64,000 nucleotides of DNA, taken from assembly GCF_008329525.1 (NCBI RefSeq), contig NZ_NPKQ01000001.1:62001-126000 (forward strand), written 5' to 3'. The notes beneath the pieces were generated by a model that did no database searches, was not told where the DNA came from, and saw only the letters and a program-made list of their open reading frames with translations. Shown here one piece after another: positions 53,982 through 63,057 of this stretch; the stretch's first letter is position 1, and the number at the start of each line of letters is the position of its first letter. The position numbers and the translations under genes are program-made. This stretch comes from Tardiphaga sp. P9-11. GTDB lineage: Bacteria; Pseudomonadota; Alphaproteobacteria; Rhizobiales; Xanthobacteraceae.

Positions 53982-55718
53982 ATGACTGTGTCTTATTTTG
54001 CCGGCGCCACATACCGCGCGCTGACAGCCAGCAAGGACGGCCCGTCGCTCTACGACCTCTGCGACCCCCTATTCCATAAGCACACCGGCGGCGACGCCCA
54101 TATCGTCAAGTTCTACAAAACCGCGCTCGGCAATGCCGCGCTCCGCCCGTTACTCTGCCGCGCCGGCCTGCCCGAGCTGCGCGATCCCTTCCGGTTCAAA
54201 GCCGTTCAGCAGGCCCTGAGAGCGGCGCGCGACGATGAGAGCCCCGATTGGGAAGCCATCGGCCAGCCCATCGCCGAGTTGCTCGACACGGTCACATTGA
54301 GCCATCCAGAGCCGAAGCCCGTGACGGCGTCAGCGCAGACACCGTCACCGGGCGAGATCGACGATGTCATCAAGGCCTGCGGCGCGCATCTCTTGCGTTC
54401 GTTCGACCGCAACGGGTTCATTCCCACTTACGCGGCATTCAACCTGATCGGCGATCCCGACATGCATGGCCGCGATTTCCTGATGGCCCTGACGGGCCTG
54501 AATTCACGCGGCTACAAGAATTCGACGCTGTTGTTCACCCTCGCGCGCATCTTCATCGCACGCTCGCCGGCCGGACAGCTCATCAACCCGCCATGGACCG
54601 GGATTGCCGAACCCATGTGGGAGCCGGTGCAGATCCGGCATCGCTCGGCCTATTACGACGCCTTCTTCACCGAGGCGCTGCTGAGCTTCGGCGAAACCGG
54701 ACTGCCGTCGCCGGACCAGACGACATCCTCGCGCCGCGCCATCGATGCCATGGTGGAGTTCTGCCTGACCACCAGCCGCGAGGACGTCCACTCACATGAC
54801 GGCACGACGGTCAGCGTCATCACCGCGCTGGCGCCGCCGCCGCATCCGCGCTTCAGCCGGCTGTTCGCGCAGATCAAGCAGGACCTCGGCTTCGGCATCT
54901 ATGTGCCGGACTGCGACACCACCGCCTGCTCATTCTCCGCCGCCACGCAGGCCGGCTCGACCGATCCGATCCTCGATCAACCCCTGCTCGACTTCTATGC
55001 CGGTTATCAGGTCGGCAACGGCAGCAACGAGCCGATGGTCACCGTGCCGATCAACGATCACATCGACTATGACGGCGCCATCGTCACCTGGATCGACAAT
55101 CTCGCGGGCGAACGGCCCTATGGCAACGATCTCGATCCAACGCTCAATCTCGACGTTCTCGAAGTATCGTTCCGCAATCTGGCGCGCTGGAAGGTGATGG
55201 AGACGCCGAAACGCCTGGAAACACTGCAGCGGATCATCGGCTTCCAGCGCCGCCTCGTGGCATCCGGCGCCTTCGCTGATCCGAAATCGCACATCTATTA
55301 TCTGCCGGAACTCTACTGCGCCTATTTCGGCCGCTGCTACGCGGCTTTCCGCGAACTGCCGGCCGCAACACAACAGGCCATCGACACCGACGGCACGTTC
55401 GAATTCATTCGCCTGCGCGTTCTCGCTTACGTGCAGGGCGTGTTGATTGCGCGAGAGATGAACGTCTTCGATGCGGCGCTTGCGCTGATCGCGCTCGGAT
55501 ATCTCGGCGGCGAGCTCGCGTATTTCGCACCTGCGCTGCGTTGCATCATTGACGCGCGTGGCGAAGGTGGCCGCAAAGGTCCGTTCAAGGCCTATGAATG
55601 GAACAAGATGAAAACGCCGACACGGATTCTCGTCGGCGGTCCCGAAGTGACCTCAGCTTTCGTGCTGATGGGTCTCGCGCTGGCGCGGCGGAGAATGATG
55701 AACGGCCATGCCGCATAG
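53982..55718 (+). CDS. Unknown alpha-helical protein with DxDTTA motif (class-II terpene-cyclase-like)
   Basis: 578 residues; I do not recognise a named family. No signal peptide or membrane segment is visible. Residues 310-315 read DCDTTA inside YVPDCDTTACSFSA. Class II terpene and squalene-hopene cyclases protonate their substrate with a DxDD(T)A motif at about this distance from the start of similar-sized alpha/alpha-barrel proteins. Aromatic-rich helices (YYDAFFTEALLSFGE, LDFYAGYQVGNG, LARWKVMETPK) fit such a barrel. The third acidic residue is replaced by Thr, so activity is uncertain. Prenyltransferase-like or non-enzymatic barrels remain possible. ATG 53982 is the first sensible start. 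Confidence 0.7.
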   Translation: MTVSYFAGATYRALTASKDGPSLYDLCDPLFHKHTGGDAHIVKFYKTALGNAALRPLLCRAGLPELRDPFRFKAVQQALRAARDDESPDWEAIGQPIAELLDTVTLSHPEPKPVTASAQTPSPGEIDDVIKACGAHLLRSFDRNGFIPTYAAFNLIGDPDMHGRDFLMALTGLNSRGYKNSTLLFTLARIFIARSPAGQLINPPWTGIAEPMWEPVQIRHRSAYYDAFFTEALLSFGETGLPSPDQTTSSRRAIDAMVEFCLTTSREDVHSHDGTTVSVITALAPPPHPRFSRLFAQIKQDLGFGIYVPDCDTTACSFSAATQAGSTDPILDQPLLDFYAGYQVGNGSNEPMVTVPINDHIDYDGAIVTWIDNLAGERPYGNDLDPTLNLDVLEVSFRNLARWKVMETPKRLETLQRIIGFQRRLVASGAFADPKSHIYYLPELYCAYFGRCYAAFRELPAATQQAIDTDGTFEFIRLRVLAYVQGVLIAREMNVFDAALALIALGYLGGELAYFAPALRCIIDARGEGGRKGPFKAYEWNKMKTPTRILVGGPEVTSAFVLMGLALARRRMMNGHAA

Positions 55719-55802
55719 TTCATCGCGCGAAGTTGAAGGTATGAAGGGGCGACCGCGCTGGCATGCGCGGCGAAATGCCCGCACTCTCCCCGGATTGTCG
55801 TC

Positions 55803-56558
55803 ATGATTTTGCAATCAAACGGTTCGATGCGCATGTTCCGCACCATCTACCTTTCCATCGCAATGCTTAGCATTCCCGTACTGGCACAGGCTGCCGACGT
55901 GACCGGCGTGCCGAAGATTCGCGATGGCGACCAGATGACCATCGGCGCGACCCGCATCCGGCTCGCCGGCATGGATGCACCGGGCCTCGACCAATTATGC
56001 CTGAATGCCGATGGAGAGCGCTGGACCTGCGGCGTCGCAGCGCATGAAGCGCTTGTTGCACATGTCGGCGACAAGAGCTGGACCTGCCACGTCCAACGCA
56101 CCGATCGCTTCGGCCGCTCGGTCGCCAGATGCGAGGTGGATGGCGAGGACATCAGCCAATGGATGGTGAAGAGCGGCTGGGCCCTGTCCTATGTGCGGTT
56201 CTCGCATGTCTACGATGCCGACGAGAAAGCCGCGCGTGAGGCCAAGGCCGGACTTTGGGCCGGCGCGTTCTTTGCGCCTTGGGACTGGCGGGTCCGCAAC
56301 AAGAAAACCACCATTCTGGGCTCGATCAAGCCGCCGGAGGACGCCTTGCCGATCCTGCTGGCCTCGGCATCCGGCCACGTGGCGCCGTCTCCTGCCTGCA
56401 GGATCAAAGGCAACGTCAACCGGGCCGGCGTCTGCATCTATCACACCCCCGAAAGCCGCTGGTACGCCAAGATCAGTATGCGGATCAGCAAGGGAACACG
56501 CTGGTTTTGTTCTAAAGAAGAGGCCGAAGCCGCCGGATGCCGTGAGACCCGACGATGA
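55803..56558 (+). CDS. Secreted SNase-like thermonuclease-family protein
   Basis: 251 residues: signal peptide within about the first 31 residues (LSIPVLAQA), then an SNase (TNase) fold about 33-160: VPKIRDGDQMTIGATRIRLAGMDAPGLDQ, DRFGRSVARCEVDGEDISQWMV, GWALSYVRFSHVYDADEKAA. The usual catalytic Arg-Glu-Arg pattern is partly kept (R in IRLAG; DRFGR). A Cys-rich extension follows (CRIKGNVNRAGVCIYHTP, WFCSKEEAEAAGC), probably disulfide-bonded. Several in-frame ATGs (55803, 55827, 55833) could be the start, none with a clear ribosome-binding site. Confidence 0.8.
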   Translation: MILQSNGSMRMFRTIYLSIAMLSIPVLAQAADVTGVPKIRDGDQMTIGATRIRLAGMDAPGLDQLCLNADGERWTCGVAAHEALVAHVGDKSWTCHVQRTDRFGRSVARCEVDGEDISQWMVKSGWALSYVRFSHVYDADEKAAREAKAGLWAGAFFAPWDWRVRNKKTTILGSIKPPEDALPILLASASGHVAPSPACRIKGNVNRAGVCIYHTPESRWYAKISMRISKGTRWFCSKEEAEAAGCRETRR

Positions 56559-56611
56559 CATGGCGGCCTTGACGTGGCAGGTTCCCCGCTCAGATTCGAT
56601 CGAGCGGAACC

Positions 56612-57463
56612 TTGGCTGACCTGCAGACGGATTTCAGTACGCAAAAACAACGCCGCAGCCGGACGTTCCGGGCGGTGCGGCTGACGTTGCTTGCGTTAGT
56701 CATTTATGGCGGCATCGCCTATCTCCTGCTCCCGGAACTCTGGACCCATTACGAGCACCAGAAGAGCCTTGCCGGACTACCGATGACGACGATGACCGCG
56801 CAGGGCATCCCGGGCGATCCCATCAATGTCGGGCTGATCGGCGACAACAAGGATGTGCTGTGCGCGATGCATGCCGCCGGCTGGTATCCCGCCGATCCCG
56901 TCACTCTGCGCTCGTCCCTTGAAATCGTCGGCAGCGTCCTGCTCAACCGGCCCTATCATGATGCGCCAGTGTCGCCGCTGGTCTATCTCGGCCGCCGCGA
57001 GGATCTCGCTTTCGAGAAGCCGGTCGGCAACAGCGCCGATCATCGCCACCATATCCGGCTCTGGAAGGTACTCGACAAGGGGCAGGAAGATCGCCCGGTG
57101 TGGCTCGGCGACGCGACTTTCGATCGCAGCGTCGGCGTCAGCTCATACACCGGTGCGATCACGCATCACATCGCCGCCGATATCGACCTGGAACGCGCGG
57201 CGCTCGCCAGCGATCTCGAAAAGGCCGGCATGGTCGAAGCCAAGTATCAGGTCACCGGAATCGGCCCAACCGTCGCCGGCCACAATGGCGGCGGCGACCT
57301 GTACTACACTGATGGCGAAGTCTGGATCCTGCGGCTGGTAGTGGCCTGTGCCAAACACGACGGCCCTCCCGAGACGATCCCGAGCCCGGCGGCGACCGAG
57401 ATCAAGGATCAGATATTCCAGGCCATCGCCAATGTGATCGGGCGTGATGCGTTGACCCACTGA
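56612..57463 (+). CDS. LssY_C-domain membrane-anchored protein
   Basis: 283 residues: one N-terminal membrane segment (about 24-46), then a periplasmic LssY C-terminal-type domain (about 65-255; GDPINVGLIGDNKDVLCAMHAAGW, HHIRLWKV, VWLGDATFDRSVGVS, HHIAADIDLERAALASDL). The domain occurs fused to lipid phosphatase-like membrane proteins or alone, as here; function unknown. TTG start at 56612 with GGAA upstream. It follows the nuclease gene by 53 bp on the same strand. Confidence 0.8.
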   Translation: MADLQTDFSTQKQRRSRTFRAVRLTLLALVIYGGIAYLLLPELWTHYEHQKSLAGLPMTTMTAQGIPGDPINVGLIGDNKDVLCAMHAAGWYPADPVTLRSSLEIVGSVLLNRPYHDAPVSPLVYLGRREDLAFEKPVGNSADHRHHIRLWKVLDKGQEDRPVWLGDATFDRSVGVSSYTGAITHHIAADIDLERAALASDLEKAGMVEAKYQVTGIGPTVAGHNGGGDLYYTDGEVWILRLVVACAKHDGPPETIPSPAATEIKDQIFQAIANVIGRDALTH

Positions 57464-57549
57464 GCAGTGAAATTCAAACCACCTCACGCGCGCTTTGATT
57501 TCACGTTGCGCCATGGCACCATAGCCAAAAATACCAACAAGGATTGAAA

Positions 57550-58728
57550 ATGGTCGTTCGCGCAGGTCGTGAATTTCTCGCCATCCCCGGCCCCACCACA
57601 ATGCCAGATGAAGTGTTACGGGCGATGCACCGTCCGCCGCTGGATATCTATTCCAAAGAAATGGTGCAGCTCACATTCGGGCTGCTGCGCGATATCGGCA
57701 CGCTGTTCGCCACCACCGGCAATACCTACATGTACATTGCCAACGGGCATGGCGCCTGGGAAGCGACGCTCACCAATGTGCTGTCGCGTGGCGACAAGAT
57801 TCTCGTTCTGGAAAGCGGGCGTTTCGCGGTCGGCTGGGGCCACGCTGCGCGCGCCATGGGCGTCGACGTGCAGAGCCTGAAAGGCGATTGGAATCGCGCC
57901 ATTCGTCCTGCCGAGGTTGAAGCAACCTTGCGACAAGACACCAAGCACGAGATCAAAGCTGTGCTTGCAGTGCAGATCGACACGGCGTCAGGCGCGTTCA
58001 ACGACATTGAAGCCATCGGCAACGCGATCAAGGCAGCCGGCCATCCCGCGCTGTTCATGGTCGACACCGTGGCTTCGCTCGGCTGCATGCCGTTCGAGAT
58101 GGACGCTTGGGGTATCGATGTCGCCATGTCCGGCTCGCAGAAAGGCCTGATGACGCCGCCCGGCCTCGGCTATGTCGCCGCGAATGACCGCGCGCGCGAA
58201 GTGCACAAGACTGCCAATCTGCGCACGCCCTATTGGGACTGGACCGAGCGCGACGGCGACGAGCACTACCGGAAGCATTCGGGCACCGCGCCGGTGCACC
58301 TGATGTTTGCGCAGCGTCAGGCCATCGACATGCTGTTCGACGAAAAGCTCGTCAACGTGTTCCAGCGCCACCGGTTGCTGGCGGAAGCCGTGCGCCGCGC
58401 CGTCGCCGTGTGGGCCGAAGGTAACGTGCTGAGTTTCAATATCACCGAGCCGAAAGAACGCGGCAACACCGTTACGACGGTGAAGATGGCGAACCCGGCT
58501 CCGCTGCTGGACTATTGCCGCGACAAATGCGGCGTCATTCTCGGTGTGGGCATCGGCGACCTGCACGACAAGGCATTCCGCATCGCCCATATGGGCCATG
58601 TCAACGCACCGATGATCCTCGGCACGCTCGGCGTGATCGAAATGGGACTGCAAGCGCTCGGCATTCCGCACGGCAAGGGCGGCGTCACGGCCGCCGTTAA
58701 TTTCCTCGGCGAGAGCGTCGCGCCCTAA
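57550..58728 (+). CDS. Class V aminotransferase, serine-glyoxylate type
   Basis: 392-residue PLP enzyme. N-terminal FLAIPGPTTMPDEVLRAM and the PLP lysine K198 in SGSQKGLMTPPGLGYV are typical of the alanine/serine-glyoxylate aminotransferase group. The C-terminal FRIAHMGHVNAPMILGTLGVIEMGL carries the substrate-binding Arg. It probably transfers an amino group from serine or alanine to glyoxylate or pyruvate. ATG 57550 has AAGGA 8 nt upstream. Its TAA overlaps the MFS stop on the other strand. Confidence 0.9.
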   Translation: MVVRAGREFLAIPGPTTMPDEVLRAMHRPPLDIYSKEMVQLTFGLLRDIGTLFATTGNTYMYIANGHGAWEATLTNVLSRGDKILVLESGRFAVGWGHAARAMGVDVQSLKGDWNRAIRPAEVEATLRQDTKHEIKAVLAVQIDTASGAFNDIEAIGNAIKAAGHPALFMVDTVASLGCMPFEMDAWGIDVAMSGSQKGLMTPPGLGYVAANDRAREVHKTANLRTPYWDWTERDGDEHYRKHSGTAPVHLMFAQRQAIDMLFDEKLVNVFQRHRLLAEAVRRAVAVWAEGNVLSFNITEPKERGNTVTTVKMANPAPLLDYCRDKCGVILGVGIGDLHDKAFRIAHMGHVNAPMILGTLGVIEMGLQALGIPHGKGGVTAAVNFLGESVAP

Positions 58729-60074
58729 GGTCCGCTCTCAACCTCACCGTGGTCGCGGCGGGTTTCCGGCATCACCAGCCAGATCAGCAACAAGCCAAGC
58801 CCGGCGACACAGGCCAGGCCGACAAAGGCAACCGGCGCGCCGAGCTTGTCGGCGACGAAGCCGGCGGTCACTGTGCTAAGCGAGGCACCTATGCCGGTGG
58901 CGGTACCGACAATGCCTTGCGCAAGGCTGAAGCGACCGCTGCCAAAGGCGATGTCGGCGACGATCAGCGGGATCATCACGCTGAACACGGCGGCCGTGAC
59001 GCCGTCGAAGACCTGCACGGCGACCAGAGCAAACGGATCGGTGACCACGGCGAAGAGCAATCCGCGGATCACGAGCGCGGCGAAGGCGATCAGCAGCAGC
59101 GGCCGGCGACCCCATTGCTGCGCCTTTCGGCCGACCGTCGGTGAGGTCGCCGCAACGATGGCCTGCGGTACGACGATGCAAAAGGCGATCAGCGCCGGCG
59201 CCCAGTCGGCCGAGCGCGTCGTGACAACGCCGGCCATCAACGGCAGCATCGCGGCATTGGCGAGCTGCAGCAACAGCACAGCGCAGGCGAAAATCAACAG
59301 CGGCTTCTGCCGGATCAGATCGCGAAAACGGATCGGCTTATTGCTCTCGGCCTCTTTGATACTGGCACCATGGGCCTGCGCAGAGTTGATCTCCTGAGGT
59401 CGAATCCGCGACAGCGCATAGAGCACCGGCAGCGCCAGCAAGAAGGTGACGATGAATACCGACCGGCTGGACAGCAGATAGCCGCAAGTGCCCATGACGG
59501 CGGCAGCAACGCCATTGCCGAGCGAGGCGAAGCGCGCATTGCGCCCCAGCCGTTCACCAATCCGCATCGGCCCGACCAGCCCGAGGCTGATCGCGGCAAT
59601 CGCAGGGCCGAGTACGCAGCTCGCCATCGCATGCAACGTCGCCGCAGTCACGATGACAGGAAACACCGGCAGCGCGGCATAGGCTAGCGCACAGCCGCCG
59701 ATCGTCGCGACCGCGGCGCCGGCGACCAGCCGCGTCGAGCGCGCCGCATCGATGATGGCGCCACCGGGAATCTGGCCGAGCAGCGCGACGACGCCGCCGA
59801 TCGACAGTACGAATCCGATCTCGACCTGCGTCCATTTCTGTGTGGTCAGATACACCGCAACAAATGGACCGAATCCCGTCTGCACGTCGGCGAGGAAAAA
59901 GATGAACCAATCGAGCCCGCGCAAGCTCTGCTTCGACGGCTCAGGACTCCGCTGCGGCTGCTGCGCGTTCGGTTCGGGCTCCGGTGCGATTCCCGGCGCG
60001 CAAACGACCTCCGGCACCGCCTCAACGCCGGGGCGGGAAGGATTAGTCGAGCGCGTGGTCGCATGAACCGCCAA
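58725..60074 (-). CDS. MFS transporter
   Basis: 449 residues with a Pro-rich cytosolic lead of about 48 residues and 12 membrane segments. The MFS loop motif appears in LLGQIPGGAIIDAARSTR and again in SPTVGRKAQQWGRRPLLL. Substrate unknown; drug or metabolite export are possible. It starts with TTG 60074, supported by AGGAG 6 nt upstream, directly after the PRC-barrel gene stop (TAA TTG), so the two are coupled. Confidence 0.9.
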   Translation of the reverse strand: MAVHATTRSTNPSRPGVEAVPEVVCAPGIAPEPEPNAQQPQRSPEPSKQSLRGLDWFIFFLADVQTGFGPFVAVYLTTQKWTQVEIGFVLSIGGVVALLGQIPGGAIIDAARSTRLVAGAAVATIGGCALAYAALPVFPVIVTAATLHAMASCVLGPAIAAISLGLVGPMRIGERLGRNARFASLGNGVAAAVMGTCGYLLSSRSVFIVTFLLALPVLYALSRIRPQEINSAQAHGASIKEAESNKPIRFRDLIRQKPLLIFACAVLLLQLANAAMLPLMAGVVTTRSADWAPALIAFCIVVPQAIVAATSPTVGRKAQQWGRRPLLLIAFAALVIRGLLFAVVTDPFALVAVQVFDGVTAAVFSVMIPLIVADIAFGSGRFSLAQGIVGTATGIGASLSTVTAGFVADKLGAPVAFVGLACVAGLGLLLIWLVMPETRRDHGEVESGP

Positions 60075-60725
60075 TTATCGCTCCTGCATGGTGAGTGGCG
60101 GAAATCTCAATGGCGTCAGTGTGCCGGACGCGCCAAGCACGACGATAGGCGCATCGTCCTTGTATTCCGGCGCGGCACGCACCTGTTCGCGCGTGAGATC
60201 GAGTGTGATACTGGCGGTCTTGTCGGCCACGTTCCAGAAATGCAGCGCCCCCCAATCGACCACAATCTTGCGCGAGCCGACCCCGAGGAACCCGCCGAAG
60301 TCGATGACCGCGCCGCGCACCTGCCCTGCGCGATCGACGATCACGTCAGCGATGCGTCCCATGTTCTCGCTGGCGGGACTGCGCACGTCGCGGCCAAGAA
60401 TGCCTTTGGCATCGAAGGCATCGATCACCGTAACCGATGGCGGCTTGGCGACAGGCGCGGTAGGCGGAGGCGGAGCTGCGTCGGGTTTTGACGCCTCCGG
60501 GGCAGGCGGCGTTGGCTGTTTCTCGGCCCCGGACGCAACCGGCGGCGTTGCGGGCTGCACGGCGGTTGCATCGGGCGCGGGCGACGGCGCTGACGACTGC
60601 GCTTCAGGAGTGGATTTCTCCGATGCTGCGGGTGGAGGCGCAGGTGCGTCCGCCGCGCGGCACACGGCCACAGCATTCAACGCCAACGATATGGCCAACC
60701 CGGCCATGATACGAATTGCGGGCAT
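60075..60725 (-). CDS. Exported PRC-barrel protein
   Basis: 216 residues: signal peptide (about 1-24, ending AVCRA), a Pro/Ala/Ser-rich low-complexity stretch (about 25-100), then a PRC-barrel domain (about 105-200; ILGRDVRSPASENMGRIADVI, VRGAVIDFGGFLGVGSRKIVV, DWGALHFW). PRC barrels of this type are found in small periplasmic stress proteins. ATG 60725 has GAGGGA 6 nt upstream. Coupled to the MFS gene. Confidence 0.85.
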   Translation of the reverse strand: MPAIRIMAGLAISLALNAVAVCRAADAPAPPPAASEKSTPEAQSSAPSPAPDATAVQPATPPVASGAEKQPTPPAPEASKPDAAPPPPTAPVAKPPSVTVIDAFDAKGILGRDVRSPASENMGRIADVIVDRAGQVRGAVIDFGGFLGVGSRKIVVDWGALHFWNVADKTASITLDLTREQVRAAPEYKDDAPIVVLGASGTLTPLRFPPLTMQER

Positions 60726-60783
60726 AGACAGTCCCTCACTCACGTGTATCGCCGATGATGCGAACCCAGCGCCAGACGACGCG

Positions 60784-62982
60784 TCAATGCGTCAGCACGA
60801 TCGACACCTGGATCTGGCCGCGGGTTCGCAGCACTTCCAGCGACACATCGTCATCGTGCTTGCGCAGACAGAGATCGACGCTGGATTCGCCGAGCCTGAG
60901 GTCACGTAGAATGACCTGTTTCAGGAAGGCAGGCAGCCGCGGATTGCGAAAGCGAATCTCGCCGCGCGCGACATCGAACTCGATTCCAAGCGCCGCTTCG
61001 AGCAGCGTGAACGGTGTCGCGCTGGCCCAGGCTTGCGGCGCGCAAGCCACCGGATACAAAGTCGGGCCGCGGCGTTTTTCGCGCTGGAAGCCGCAGAACA
61101 GTTCTGGCAACCGTCGCAGGTCCATATAACTCGCGGTGTCGAACAGGCCTTTGAACACCGCTTCTACGGAATGCTTCAAACCGAAACGCGCCAGACCGAG
61201 TGTGATCAGCGCGTTGTCGTGCGGCCAGATCGAGCCGTCATGATAAGACATCGGATTGTAGCGCGCCTCGCCGCGCGCAATGGTGCGAATACCCCAGCCG
61301 GTAAAGAAATGCGGACGCATCATGTCGGCAGCGACCATGCGCGCACGATCTTCACGGACGATACCTGTGAACAGCAACTGGCCCGCATTGGAGGCGCGAA
61401 CCGCGCAAGGCATCTTCTTGCCGTCTAGCGCAAGCGCATAGGTGCCGAGTTCCTCACACCAGAAAGCCTCCTCGAATCGCGCAGCAAGTTGCTCGGCTTC
61501 GGCCTCGAGCTGCCGAGCCCTGTCGGGCAGGCTCATGCGCAATGCGAGACGCGACGCCAGATGCTTGGCGGCGAAGACATAGCCCTGCACCTCCGCCAGT
61601 GCGATATTGCCCTCAGCGAGCTTTCCATCGGCATGGAAGATGGCGTCATACGAATCTTTCCAGCCCTGGTTCTGAAGTCCCTGTTCGGTAGCGCGCTGAT
61701 ATTCAACGAAGCCATCCTTGTCGGGATCTCCCGGACCGTCGATCCATGCGAGGGCCGCCTCAACGGCCGGCCACAGCTCGCGCAGAGTTTCATCATCGCC
61801 GGTGCGCTCGATATACATTCCCGCGAGCATCACAAAGAGTGGCGTTGAATCCACGCTGCCGTAATATTGCGCAAACGGAACCTCACGCAAGGCAGCCATC
61901 TCACCGCCGCGCATTTCGTGCAGGATCTTGCCGGGCTCCGCATCCGCCAGCGGATCGACCGACTTCGCCTGAAACGCTGCGAGTCGCTTGAGCACGCCCC
62001 GCGCCACACGTGGATCGATCCACAGCAATTGCAGCGCCGTAATCAGGCCATCGCGGCCGAATGTGGTCGAATACCAAGGAATGCCGGCATAGGGATATCG
62101 GCCCTGCGGCGTGTTCGTCATCAGGATGTTGAGATCCGCCATCGCCTGGCAGAGCACCTCGTTGAAAATATCATTCGAGGTCTCGATCGTCGCCGCACCC
62201 TTGCTGAAATTGCGCATCTCGCGGCGATGCGCGAGCAGCCCACGAAAGAACGGCACAGGCTTGTGGCCGAGCTCGGCATTGCAGCTGGCGGCAACGAATA
62301 GTGACGTCGTTTGCTGCGGTTTCAGCTCGAAGTGATAGGTCGCGGTATTGGCCGCCAACCGTGTCGGCCGCGGATCGAAATGCACAATCGTGCTGAGCGG
62401 CCTGCCGTCGAGGCCGGTGTATTCCAGCGCAACGTCACTCGGTCCGATCAGGCGGCTCGTGGCGATGCCGCGATGCTTGCGCTTTTCGCCGCGCACCTCG
62501 AACAGATCGGCAAAGTCATTGTCGAATGTGAGCGTCAGATCGAAACTGGCGCGGTGTTCGCCGTGATTTTGCAGGCCGATCCGCTGATAGGCCGCACCAC
62601 GCCACAGGAAGAACGTGCGCACGATGTGCAACATATCTTTCTGCAGCACGAGGCGGCCGTTGCGATAGATATCCGGATTGGTCAGGTCGACGGTCAGCGA
62701 CGAGTTGTCATCGCGCAGATTCGAACCGAGCAAGAGCGGCTGCACATCGTTCAGCGCCAGTTCGAGCCGCGCGAGATAACGCGTATCGGCATTGAACAGG
62801 CCATCCGGCCCGCCCGCGGACGCTCCGATGTCACCATGGCTGTCGAGCACCACGAACGTATCGTCGTGCTTGAGCGCTCGCCGCGGGCGCGACGCAGGGC
62901 CCGTCATCGGAATGTAGAACGGCGATTCGACTGCCTTCTGGTCAGCGATGGCGTTCAACGTGGCAGCGGCTTCAACAGGCAT
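60784..62982 (-). CDS. Glycogen-debranching-type (amylo-alpha-1,6-glucosidase-like) enzyme
   Basis: 732 residues: N-terminal GDE_N_bis domain (about 20-215; DTFVVLDSHGDIGAS, PDGLFNADTRYLARLELALN) and a catalytic (alpha/alpha)6 barrel (about 270-650; PWYSTTFGRDGLITALQLLW, GWKDSYDAIFHADGKLAEGN, YNPMSYHDGSIWPHDNALI). The acid pair Asp in GRDG and the later Glu/Asp are those of GH-type debranching or mannosylglycerate-like hydrolases. In this group of bacteria such genes are linked to glucan or trehalose turnover. Substrate not provable here. Confidence 0.88.
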   Translation of the reverse strand: MPVEAAATLNAIADQKAVESPFYIPMTGPASRPRRALKHDDTFVVLDSHGDIGASAGGPDGLFNADTRYLARLELALNDVQPLLLGSNLRDDNSSLTVDLTNPDIYRNGRLVLQKDMLHIVRTFFLWRGAAYQRIGLQNHGEHRASFDLTLTFDNDFADLFEVRGEKRKHRGIATSRLIGPSDVALEYTGLDGRPLSTIVHFDPRPTRLAANTATYHFELKPQQTTSLFVAASCNAELGHKPVPFFRGLLAHRREMRNFSKGAATIETSNDIFNEVLCQAMADLNILMTNTPQGRYPYAGIPWYSTTFGRDGLITALQLLWIDPRVARGVLKRLAAFQAKSVDPLADAEPGKILHEMRGGEMAALREVPFAQYYGSVDSTPLFVMLAGMYIERTGDDETLRELWPAVEAALAWIDGPGDPDKDGFVEYQRATEQGLQNQGWKDSYDAIFHADGKLAEGNIALAEVQGYVFAAKHLASRLALRMSLPDRARQLEAEAEQLAARFEEAFWCEELGTYALALDGKKMPCAVRASNAGQLLFTGIVREDRARMVAADMMRPHFFTGWGIRTIARGEARYNPMSYHDGSIWPHDNALITLGLARFGLKHSVEAVFKGLFDTASYMDLRRLPELFCGFQREKRRGPTLYPVACAPQAWASATPFTLLEAALGIEFDVARGEIRFRNPRLPAFLKQVILRDLRLGESSVDLCLRKHDDDVSLEVLRTRGQIQVSIVLTH

Positions 62983-63057
62983 GAAAGACCTCGGCCGGTT
63001 GTGGGATCAGGACGAGCACGGAGACAGACCCAGCGCTCGCACAGAATAGCTGAGTCG

